Shown piece by piece: positions 5,965 through 12,039 of a DNA stretch of 15,251 nt. Both the position numbers and the translations under genes were made by a program. How positions within the stretch are numbered: position 1 is the first letter of the stretch; each line of letters opens with the position of its first letter. This DNA comes from Thermoplasmata archaeon. GTDB taxonomy: Archaea > Thermoplasmatota > Thermoplasmata > Lutacidiplasmatales > UBA184. The stretch is from contig JAJYUO010000012.1 in NCBI GenBank assembly GCA_021792485.1, forward strand, positions 1-15,251, given 5' to 3'. The notes beneath the pieces were generated by a model. That model saw nothing but the letters and a program-made list of their open reading frames with translations, was not told where the DNA came from and did not search any database.

Positions 5965-7122
5965 ATGGTTAAGCTCGCGGAATGGAGGGGAAAGGAGATC
6001 TTCCGGAAGTACGGGATTGCGCTGCCCCCGGGCCACGTCGCCCGCTCGGCCGACGAGGCGGCGTCGCTCGTTTCCCAGGGAACGGTGCCTCTCCCGTGCG
6101 TGATCAAGGCCCAGGTGCTCGCGGGCGGACGAGGAAAGGGAGGTGCCGTGCGGTTTGCCTCCACCATCGACGAAGTCCGAGCCGGCGTGAATGCGATCCT
6201 GGGACTCGACTTCAAGGGCGAGAAGGTGAAGGAGATCCTGCTCGAAGGAAAGGTCGCGATCGACCGCGAGCTCTACGTTTCCGTGACGCTCGACCGAACC
6301 CTTCGCCTACCGGTCCTGCTGACCAGCGCGAGGGGAGGTGTGGAGATCGAGTCGGTACCGGACGAAGCTATCCTCCGCCAGCCGATCCACCCGTTCGCGG
6401 GACTCGCCCAGTACGAGAAACGGCGAGCGATCGCTTCGTTAGGACTCTCCGGTGGGCCCGCCAAGTCGCTCGGCCCCCTCCTCGACTCCGTCTGGGCAAC
6501 ATTCAACGGGGAGGATGCCGAACTGGTCGAGATCAACCCGCTCGCCGTGGTGGGCGACCGCGTGATCGCGCTTGATGCGAAGGTGATCATCGAGGACGAC
6601 GCGACGTTCCGTCATCCGGAGTACAGTGAGGTTCGAGACGACCGGACGCCCCTAGAAGAGATCGCGCGCGAGAAGGAGATTGCGTTCGTCCAGCTGGACG
6701 GGAACATCGGCGTCATCGCGAACGGAGCGGGCCTCACGATGGCGACGCTGGACGCCCTGATGCAGTTCGGCGGACGACCGGGGGTCTTCCTCGATCTCGG
6801 AGGCACGGACGATCCCGCGAAGGTCGCCGAGGCGTTCCTCTTGATGGCGAAGGCGAAGCCCACCGCGGTCTTCCTGAACATCTTCGGCGGGGTCACCCGC
6901 TGTGATACGGTGGCGAAGGGGCTCGTGAGCGCCATGGAGCAGATCCCGGCGGAAGACCGCTTTCCCTTGGTCGCGCGCATTCGCGGCAACAACGAGGCGG
7001 AGGGAACTGCGATCCTCCGCGCGGCGGGTATCATCTCGATTCCCGACCTCAAGTCCTCCGCCGAAGCCGCGGTTCGCGCTGCGGCGGCTCGCGCGATCTC
7101 CCCGGGAGGGCCGGCCGCATGA
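5965..7122 (+). CDS. sucC: Succinate-CoA ligase (ADP/GDP-forming) subunit beta
   Basis: A 385-residue beta subunit of succinyl-CoA synthetase, very close to the usual ~388. The ATP-grasp domain opens with EWRGKEIFRKYGI (6-18) and has Lys48 in IKAQVLAGGRGKGGA (47-61). EINPL (189-193) and DAK (204-206) bind Mg2+-nucleotide. The C-terminal ligase/CoA domain has DGNIGVIANGAGLTM (245-259), FLDLGGTDD (275-283) and NIFGGVTRCD (305-314), the last contacting the alpha-subunit phosphohistidine region. With SucD it interconverts succinyl-CoA and succinate plus CoA with NTP formation in the TCA cycle. The ATG at 5965 lies 31 nt after the coaBC stop; no Shine-Dalgarno sequence is visible. TTAAGT at 5930-5935 is a weak promoter candidate. 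The stop overlaps the sucD start by 4 nt. Confidence 0.97.
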   Translation: MVKLAEWRGKEIFRKYGIALPPGHVARSADEAASLVSQGTVPLPCVIKAQVLAGGRGKGGAVRFASTIDEVRAGVNAILGLDFKGEKVKEILLEGKVAIDRELYVSVTLDRTLRLPVLLTSARGGVEIESVPDEAILRQPIHPFAGLAQYEKRRAIASLGLSGGPAKSLGPLLDSVWATFNGEDAELVEINPLAVVGDRVIALDAKVIIEDDATFRHPEYSEVRDDRTPLEEIAREKEIAFVQLDGNIGVIANGAGLTMATLDALMQFGGRPGVFLDLGGTDDPAKVAEAFLLMAKAKPTAVFLNIFGGVTRCDTVAKGLVSAMEQIPAEDRFPLVARIRGNNEAEGTAILRAAGIISIPDLKSSAEAAVRAAAARAISPGGPAA

Positions 7123-8006
7123 CCGTCCTGATCGATGCCGACACGCGGGTGGTGGTCCAAGGCATCACGGGGCACCAAGGGACCGTTCACACACGGCAGA
7201 TGAAGCTCTTCGGATCGAAGGTCGTCGCCGGCGTAACCCCGGGGAAGGCGGGAACCGTCGTGGAGGACACGCCCGTCTACGACAGCGTTCAGGAAGCGGT
7301 CGACCGGACCCGGGCGAACTCCTCGTGCATTTTCGTGCCGGCGCCGTTCGCGAAGGATGCCCTGATCGAGGCGGTCGATGCGGGGATCCGACTCATCGTG
7401 ATCGTGACCGAGCATATCCCGTTCCACGACATGCTCGTGATGTACCACTACGCTCGAGCGCGTGGAGCGCGCATCATAGGACCGAACTGCCCGGGAATCG
7501 CGGCACCGGGGGTCCCCAGCAAGGTCGGCATCATCCCGAACGTGGTATTCCGCCCCGGTCGGATCGGGGTCATTTCTCGGAGCGGTACGCTCACCTACGA
7601 GATCGTGAACGGGATCCGGGAGATCGGGCTGGGGCAGTCGACCTGCATCGGTCTCGGGGGCGATCCGGTCATCGGTACTTCCTTCGTGGACGGATTGGAG
7701 CTGTTCGAGAAGGATCCGGACACCGATCTCGTTGTCCTCGTGGGCGAGATCGGCGGCACGGCGGAAGAGGACGCCGCGGAGTACATCCGACACCACTTCA
7801 CCAAACCGGTCGTCGCCTACATCGCCGGTAGGGCCGCGCCACCTGGGAAGCGCATGGGACACGCCGGCGCGATCATCAGCCGGGGCCGGGGGACGGCCCA
7901 GTCCAAGCAGGCGGCGCTCGAGGCGGCCGGGGTGCGGGTGGGGCATTTCCCCTACGAGATGCCGCACCTGGTCGCCGACCTCCTCAAGGAGAAGGGACGA
8001 CGATGA
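7119..8006 (+). CDS. sucD: Succinate-CoA ligase subunit alpha
   Basis: A 295-residue alpha subunit, of normal length. The N-terminal CoA-binding Rossmann domain contains QGITGHQGTVHT (14-25). GPNCPGI (121-127) and SRSGTLTYEI (153-162) are the substrate/phosphate loops. Glu210 in VGEIGG and the catalytic phosphohistidine His248 in GHAGAII complete the active site. It forms the phospho-His intermediate and pairs with SucC. The start ATG overlaps the sucC stop (ATGA), implying translational coupling and balanced subunit synthesis. Its own stop overlaps the start of the next small gene in the same way, so the three form one transcription unit. Confidence 0.97.
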   Translation: MTVLIDADTRVVVQGITGHQGTVHTRQMKLFGSKVVAGVTPGKAGTVVEDTPVYDSVQEAVDRTRANSSCIFVPAPFAKDALIEAVDAGIRLIVIVTEHIPFHDMLVMYHYARARGARIIGPNCPGIAAPGVPSKVGIIPNVVFRPGRIGVISRSGTLTYEIVNGIREIGLGQSTCIGLGGDPVIGTSFVDGLELFEKDPDTDLVVLVGEIGGTAEEDAAEYIRHHFTKPVVAYIAGRAAPPGKRMGHAGAIISRGRGTAQSKQAALEAAGVRVGHFPYEMPHLVADLLKEKGRR

Positions 8007-8230
8007 CTCCGAATCCCGTGCGGCCCACCCACGGACCGGCGTCCCCGGAGCCTTGTGTTGTTCCCGGGTGCGGTGGCGACTCCGTGAGGCACCTCGCTTA
8101 CTCTGAGGCGAAGAAGGCCTTTCCGAACCTCCCTGACCAGGGACGGCGGGCCCCGCTGTGCCGGGACCACTACAAGCAGTGGAAGAAGGAGACCAAGGAA
8201 TCCCGCGACCTCGCGCGCCTCGGCTGGTAG
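8003..8230 (+). CDS. Small Cys/His protein, probable zinc-binding, coupled to sucCD
   Basis: A 75-residue protein with a likely single metal site: CVVPGC (Cys18, Cys23) and a distant CRDHYKQWKK (Cys53, His56), giving a C-x4-C-x29-C-x2-H pattern. Between them is SVRHLAYSEAKKAF, and the protein ends with a basic segment and the tail LARLGW. I do not recognise a named family; a treble-clef-like or zinc-ribbon fold is suggested only by the ligand spacing. Its ATG overlaps the sucD stop (ATGA), so it is translated from the sucCD mRNA. That coupling implies co-expression with the TCA enzyme but does not prove a shared function. It could bind nucleic acid or act as a protein-protein module. Confidence 0.8.
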   Translation: MTPNPVRPTHGPASPEPCVVPGCGGDSVRHLAYSEAKKAFPNLPDQGRRAPLCRDHYKQWKKETKESRDLARLGW

Positions 8231-8276
8231 GGGCGGTCGCCCCCCCGCGCGGCGGGGCGAGAGCGCGACGCCCCTA
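8230..8276. terminator. GC-rich hairpins between convergent genes
   Basis: The spacer between the zinc-binding protein stop and the eL41 stop is full of inverted repeats. GGGGC/GCCCC with a 4-nt loop occupies 8230-8243, and GGGGCG/CGCCCC encloses a 9-nt loop further right. There is no T-run, so these are not classical intrinsic terminators, though they may stabilise or end the two converging mRNAs. Functional assignment is weak. Confidence 0.3.
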
Positions 8277-8287
8277 GGTCCCCCGGC

Positions 8288-8395
8288 TCACTGCTTCCTC
8301 ATCTTCTGGGCTCGCATGCGTCGGCGCATCCGCTTCTTGCGCCATTTCCAACGCATGTGGCCCGCTTTCTTCCATACCCGCGAGGAACGTTTCAT
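8288..8395 (-). CDS. rpl41e: Ribosomal protein eL41 (L41e), 35 residues
   Basis: A 35-codon gene (MKRSSRVWKKAGH followed by MRWKWRKKRMRRRMRAQKMRKQ). Over half of its residues are Lys or Arg, and the core MRWKWRKKRMRR matches the hallmark of eL41, a single-helix protein at the interface of the two ribosomal subunits. The N-terminal MKR...WKK.GHMRWKW pattern agrees with what I recall of thermococcal L41e proteins, which supports the ATG at 8395 over the internal ATG at 8356 that would leave 22 residues. A TATA-like AATTTA (plus 8422-8427) is centred about 29 nt upstream, fitting a leaderless mRNA. The gene is easily missed because of its size. It converges on the zinc-binding protein gene and diverges from the next gene. 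Confidence 0.88.
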   Translation of the reverse strand: MKRSSRVWKKAGHMRWKWRKKRMRRRMRAQKMRKQ

Positions 8396-8419
8396 TCCGA
8401 CCGGTCCCGAGTGAGCGGG

Positions 8420-8441
8420 GGTAAATTCGTCGGTTTATTAG
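8420..8441. promoter_or_regulatory. A/T-rich divergent promoter region, eL41 side
   Basis: Two A/T-rich words stand out here from GC-rich DNA: GGTAAATTCG (minus CGAATTTACC) and GGTTTATTAGG (minus CCTAATAAACC). The first is at leaderless spacing to the eL41 ATG at 8395; the second would give a short leader. Either could be the TATA box of eL41. Confidence 0.5.
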
Positions 8442-8485
8442 GGCTCCCCTCGGCGAAGGAGGCACCGGTGCGACGGCCGCCGGCC

Positions 8486-8493
8486 GTTATGTA
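8486..8493 (+). promoter_or_regulatory. TATA-like box for the 134-residue unknown gene
   Basis: GTTATGTA is centred about 27 nt upstream of the ATG at 8516, the spacing expected for a leaderless archaeal transcript. There is no Shine-Dalgarno sequence between them, which supports the choice of that start. Confidence 0.5.
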
Positions 8494-8515
8494 GCGAGGG
8501 CGGCTTTGCTCGGTG

Positions 8516-8920
8516 ATGCTACCGGAAAGCGACCTCGAGATGAACCTGCTCGAGTTCCGTCGGAAGTCCTTCCAGTTCGAGCGGGTCGTCACGATCGGGT
8601 CCGCGGAGTACGCGGTCTTCACCCGGACCGAGACCGAGACCGAGAGCCAGCTGCGGCCGAAGCTCGTCCGCCTGCGCGTCTACGCACCGCGGGAGTGGAT
8701 CGCGTACGATCCCGAGCTCGATCTCCTGCGCCTGGCACGCCAAGGAGCTCCGCTACCGGCGCGGGTCCCCGGTGAGGCACAAGAGTCGGCTTCCGAGCCG
8801 ACGCAGTTCGCGGAGCAGGGACTCGACTGGACGCGGGTGAATGCCGGCGATCATGCGTTCGCCTACTTTCCGACGGAACGGACCGCTCAGTTCTCCTCGG
8901 TGCGGTGGGACGCTCTCTAA
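8516..8920 (+). CDS. Uncharacterised 134-residue soluble protein
   Basis: I do not recognise this protein. It has no membrane segment, signal peptide or cysteine. The N-terminal half looks like an antiparallel beta sheet (FQFERVVTIGSAEYAVFTRTET at about 19-40 with short polar turns, then KLVRLRVYAPREWIAYD at 49-65). The C-terminal half contains a Glu/Ser/Gln-rich linker and ends with DHAFAYFPTERTAQFSSVRW. The GTG at 8513 directly precedes ATG 8516; the ATG fits the upstream TATA box spacing. Coding is supported by regular GC-rich third positions and by a plausible amphipathic pattern. It converges with the radical SAM gene: the two stop codons share bases of CTAA at 8917-8920. Function unknown. 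Confidence 0.7.
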   Translation: MLPESDLEMNLLEFRRKSFQFERVVTIGSAEYAVFTRTETETESQLRPKLVRLRVYAPREWIAYDPELDLLRLARQGAPLPARVPGEAQESASEPTQFAEQGLDWTRVNAGDHAFAYFPTERTAQFSSVRWDAL

Positions 8921-10053
8921 GAGGTCGGGCGGAGCTCCGCGCCTCGCGGGGCGTGCCGCGCAGAACCGTCCGGCCCCGTTCGCGGGACAGGCCGGTAGAG
9001 CTTCGCTGCGTTCTGGGCGAGATGGACTAGGTGGCGGGGACGCAGTTCGTAGGTGTAGGCGTAGTTGCGCACGCACGTGCGTACGCACCGATTGCACGTC
9101 TCGGCGCTGCGCACCTGCGCGCGGAACGACGCGCTGGAAAAGTACTCTTCGAACGAGCCCGCCCTCAGATCGTAGCCGAAGCGGTAGTCGCAGCTGTAGA
9201 TCTTCTTATCCGGGGTCACGTAGACGAACATCTTCGGAAATTCGCACTTCCACGGTCGGCCCGCCACGTATCCCTCGAGCATCTCTTCGGTCTCCATGAG
9301 CGGGTACCCTTCCCGTTTCAGCCGCAGCGCCGTGACGTAGAATTGGTGGAGCTGCTCGGGGGAGAGCTGGAATGTGAGGTTCGGAGACTGGTCGCTGTTG
9401 GTGAGACCGAAATCGAGCGTCGGCTCGATCGAGTTGAAGGCGATTCCCACTCCCAGGTCCTTCGCGAGCCGGGCGGTGGGCTCCATCGCACCCGGGTTGA
9501 GCGAACTGATGGTCGTCACCAAGGTTACCTTCGCCCGGGTGAGGCTGCGAAGCCGCTCCACGCCCCGGATCACTTCGTCGAAGTTCCCCGGCCGTCCCCG
9601 GATGACGTCGTGGTAGGAGTCGAAGTAGTCGAGCGAAACGAACGCCACGTCCAGACTTCCGAGGGTCGGCGCCTTGGCCGCGAGCATCGAGCCGTTGGTG
9701 TTGATGGCGGTGTAGAATCCCTTCGCCCGGGCGTAATCGAGGACCGTGCCGACGTCCTTGCGGATCAACGGCTCGCCGCCGAACTGGTAGTACCCCCGCA
9801 TGCCCGCGTCGTAGGCCTCGTCGAGCAGGGCGAAGATCTCGGAGGTCGACATGTCCTCCTTCATCCGGGGCGTGAGCTTCCAGTACGAGCACGTCTGGCA
9901 GCGGGAGTTGCAGCCGAAGGTGGTCGCGTGGGCGAGGAAGAACGGCCGACCGGTGATGAAGCGCGAGCGGATCATCCCCACGAAAAGACCGGCGATGCGA
10001 GCAACATCGCTCACGCGCGGCGGCGCGATCGCCGACGGTTCGGCGACGGGCAT
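8917..10053 (-). CDS. Radical SAM enzyme with C-terminal auxiliary cysteine cluster
   Basis: A 378-residue radical S-adenosylmethionine protein. The [4Fe-4S] motif CNSRCQTC (Cys48, Cys52, Cys55) is followed by the SAM-binding FGGEPL (91-96) and TINTNG-like AINTNGS (116-122). The C-terminal part has further cysteines: Cys270 (PWKCEF), Cys288 (YSCDYRFGY), and CNRCVRTC (Cys320, 323, 327), suggesting a second cluster of SPASM/twitch type. About 40 residues before the core include the hydrophobic VARIAGLFVGMIRSRF, which may be a membrane-associating helix. Such enzymes modify peptides or small molecules and some modify lipids; the substrate is unknown and no precursor peptide is seen nearby. ATG 10053 lies about 27 nt from a TATA-like CTTATCT; a GAGGAG sequence is also upstream. 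Confidence 0.88.
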   Translation of the reverse strand: MPVAEPSAIAPPRVSDVARIAGLFVGMIRSRFITGRPFFLAHATTFGCNSRCQTCSYWKLTPRMKEDMSTSEIFALLDEAYDAGMRGYYQFGGEPLIRKDVGTVLDYARAKGFYTAINTNGSMLAAKAPTLGSLDVAFVSLDYFDSYHDVIRGRPGNFDEVIRGVERLRSLTRAKVTLVTTISSLNPGAMEPTARLAKDLGVGIAFNSIEPTLDFGLTNSDQSPNLTFQLSPEQLHQFYVTALRLKREGYPLMETEEMLEGYVAGRPWKCEFPKMFVYVTPDKKIYSCDYRFGYDLRAGSFEEYFSSASFRAQVRSAETCNRCVRTCVRNYAYTYELRPRHLVHLAQNAAKLYRPVPRTGPDGSARHAPRGAELRPTS

Positions 10054-10075
10054 GCGACGGTGGTCTCCTCTCGGT

Positions 10076-10083
10076 CAGATAAG
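10076..10083 (-). promoter_or_regulatory. TATA-like box for the radical SAM gene
   Basis: On minus the sequence reads CTTATCTG, centred about 27 nt upstream of the ATG at 10053. It lies in the 83-nt gap after the membrane protein gene, so the radical SAM gene is probably transcribed from its own promoter. Confidence 0.45.
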
Positions 10084-10136
10084 GCGCAGGTCAAGGACGG
10101 ATGACGCGGAGCTCGCTCGCCCGCGGGACCGACGCG

Positions 10137-10892
10137 CTAGAAGCCCGGGCCGATCGGCTCCTCGGAGTCCTCCGTGAGGAATCGACGGCGTCGGAGCGTC
10201 TCGACCCGGGCCGACGCGCGCCGGAGGCCTGCGGCGTAGACGGCTGCGATGAGCGCAAACGGAACGAACAGCGGCGAGACCACGACGATGAACGGCCCGA
10301 GCGAGTCGACGAGCATCGCCCAATTGGTGAAGAACGCGACGACGAGCCCGAAGAAGACCCGGCCGAGCAACCAACCGGAGATGACCGCGATCGCGAACGA
10401 TCCGGCGAACGCCGCCCAGCCCATCGCACCAAGAGCGCCTTTGGCCCATGGCGCGGAACGATCCCGCAAGGCGAGGAAGAACGTTCCCACGGCCCAGGCG
10501 AACACCCCGCCGACCATCCAGGCGAACGGCGCCGGCGTGCCCGCGGGACCCGCGGGCCGGGCGACGAAGCTCCACGCCGCCACCGCAGCGATCCCGCCGA
10601 GCAGCAATGCCCCGCCGGCCCACGCCGGGCGCCGATGGGGCGGATCCGGATGGCTCGGGAGGCGGGCCCACTCGAACGAGCCGCGCCAAAAGAAGTAGAA
10701 CCCCAGGAGGGTGCCGGCGAGGCTCAGGTAGTAGCCGATCGCGAAGACGGGAGCGGCCGGGGCGTCGGTGGCGAGCTGGTAGGCCTCCGATCCGGCCTCG
10801 AGCGCGAATCCCGCGAGGAACGCGGCGAGGGCGCGACGCTCCGAGCTCCGGGCCGGGACGATCCGCGTGCGCCATCGCCCCGAGTCCGACAC
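10137..10892 (-). CDS. Polytopic membrane protein, unknown function
   Basis: A 251-residue integral membrane protein with six or seven hydrophobic segments, at roughly residues 20-36, 47-69, 90-110, 122-141, 155-176, 178-195 and 199-222. These end in a basic cytosolic tail (GLRRASARVETLRRRRF). There is a Pro/His-rich loop at 79-89 and an Ala/Pro/Gly-rich loop at 111-121. The GTG start at 10892 is 13 nt after the top6A stop, so it is probably read with the topoisomerase genes, though this may be chance packing. No transporter signature or catalytic motif is seen, and I cannot name a family. There is no sign of truncation. Confidence 0.78.
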   Translation of the reverse strand: MSDSGRWRTRIVPARSSERRALAAFLAGFALEAGSEAYQLATDAPAAPVFAIGYYLSLAGTLLGFYFFWRGSFEWARLPSHPDPPHRRPAWAGGALLLGGIAAVAAWSFVARPAGPAGTPAPFAWMVGGVFAWAVGTFFLALRDRSAPWAKGALGAMGWAAFAGSFAIAVISGWLLGRVFFGLVVAFFTNWAMLVDSLGPFIVVVSPLFVPFALIAAVYAAGLRRASARVETLRRRRFLTEDSEEPIGPGF

Positions 10893-10905
10893 GGTGGGCC
10901 GCGGC

Positions 10906-12039
10906 CTACAGGACGCCCATCTCGGTTAGCTTCTCGGGTAGGTAGCGATCCGTGACGTAGTTGAGTCCGTACTTTGCGAGCGACTGCTGCTCCGCCTTCT
11001 TGCCGTTCTTCAGCATGAGGTCGATCTCCGAGCGCCAGTCGGCGGTGGAGAAGCGCGGGTCGGTGAGCTCCGCCTGCAGGGCGCGGATGTCCTGATCCGT
11101 GAGTCGGTCGCTGGGGAGGTCGTAGTTCTCGATGTCGGATGCGGTCACGCCGAGGAACTCGGCGCTCGGGGTCGCGAGGTACTGGGAGATGTGGGCGGTC
11201 TTGATCGCTCCGTAGGCGACGCTCGCGAAGATCCGGAAGGACCACGGATCCCCGTCGGTGAACACGACCACGGGCAGCTTCAGCTCCGCGTTCAAGCGCT
11301 TCAGGAACCGCCGGGTCGACCGCGCGGGCTGGCCCTTGAGGTGGACGAGGAGCGCGTGGTGGCGCTCGTCAAACCCGTTCTCGGCGAGCCGATCGACCAT
11401 CCCGCCGCACTCGATCGCCACGATGAACTTCGCCCCGGAGCTGACGAACTCGATCTTCTCCTTCTCGACGTTGGACGGGAGGGCGTACCCACCGTCGCCG
11501 ACGTCGTCGCGGCAGTTGATCTTCTTGACCAGCCCCTTGCGGTTGCGTTCGCGGATCGTGAGGTCCCCGATCACCGACGCGCCGTTCTCCTCCGGGTGGA
11601 GGCGGAAGTCCTCGCGAAGGCGCTCGCACAGGACCTCGAGGTCCTCGATGAGGAGATTCGACTCCTCTTCGCTGTGGAATTTCCCTTCCTGCCAGCCCTC
11701 GCTGATGTAGTAGAGCTCGCGCAGCGTGGAGGTCTTGTTGTCTCTCGCCATCTCGTTGATGAAGTCGACCAGGTAGAACGTCCGCAGCAGCATGAGAGCC
11801 CCGTCGAGCTTACGCGCGCTGCGCGTGCCCATCGCCTTCCCGAGCTTCCAGACCCCGTCGCGCATCTGGAAGGCGATGTTCTGCTTCGTGCGGAGCGGCA
11901 GGCGCATGCGGGGGATCTCCCCGAGCGTGAGCTGCCCGTAGATCTGGTGCGCGAGATCCAGCGTGGGCCGGAGAGCATCGGTCCGGAGCTCCGGCTCATC
12001 CGTCGTCGTCGCCGATGCGGGCTTCGCTTTCCGCGGCAT
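10906..12039 (-). CDS. top6A: DNA topoisomerase VI subunit A
   Basis: A 377-residue catalytic subunit of the type IIB topoisomerase (Spo11-related). The winged-helix 5Y-CAP domain carries the active tyrosine in TLRELYYISEGW (Tyr110/Tyr111, the second being the usual nucleophile). The Toprim domain follows, with Glu210 in AIECGGMVDRL and the metal-binding Asp262/Asp264 in VVFTDGDPW. The N-terminal ~25 residues are a polar Ala/Thr/Lys-rich extension. As an A2B2 heterotetramer with Top6B it makes transient double-strand breaks with 2-nt overhangs and relaxes or decatenates DNA in an ATP-dependent way. ATG 12039 is inside the 3' end of top6B, a 44-nt overlap in a different frame, implying translational coupling. 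Length and motifs are all normal. Confidence 0.97.
   Translation of the reverse strand: MPRKAKPASATTTDEPELRTDALRPTLDLAHQIYGQLTLGEIPRMRLPLRTKQNIAFQMRDGVWKLGKAMGTRSARKLDGALMLLRTFYLVDFINEMARDNKTSTLRELYYISEGWQEGKFHSEEESNLLIEDLEVLCERLREDFRLHPEENGASVIGDLTIRERNRKGLVKKINCRDDVGDGGYALPSNVEKEKIEFVSSGAKFIVAIECGGMVDRLAENGFDERHHALLVHLKGQPARSTRRFLKRLNAELKLPVVVFTDGDPWSFRIFASVAYGAIKTAHISQYLATPSAEFLGVTASDIENYDLPSDRLTDQDIRALQAELTDPRFSTADWRSEIDLMLKNGKKAEQQSLAKYGLNYVTDRYLPEKLTEMGVL

Noticed and set aside
8230..8287. Structured non-coding RNA or riboswitch in the hairpin-rich spacer
   Set aside because: The hairpins are short, almost all G/C and lie downstream of two convergent genes, so end-of-transcript structures are the simpler explanation. 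No riboswitch core motif is seen.
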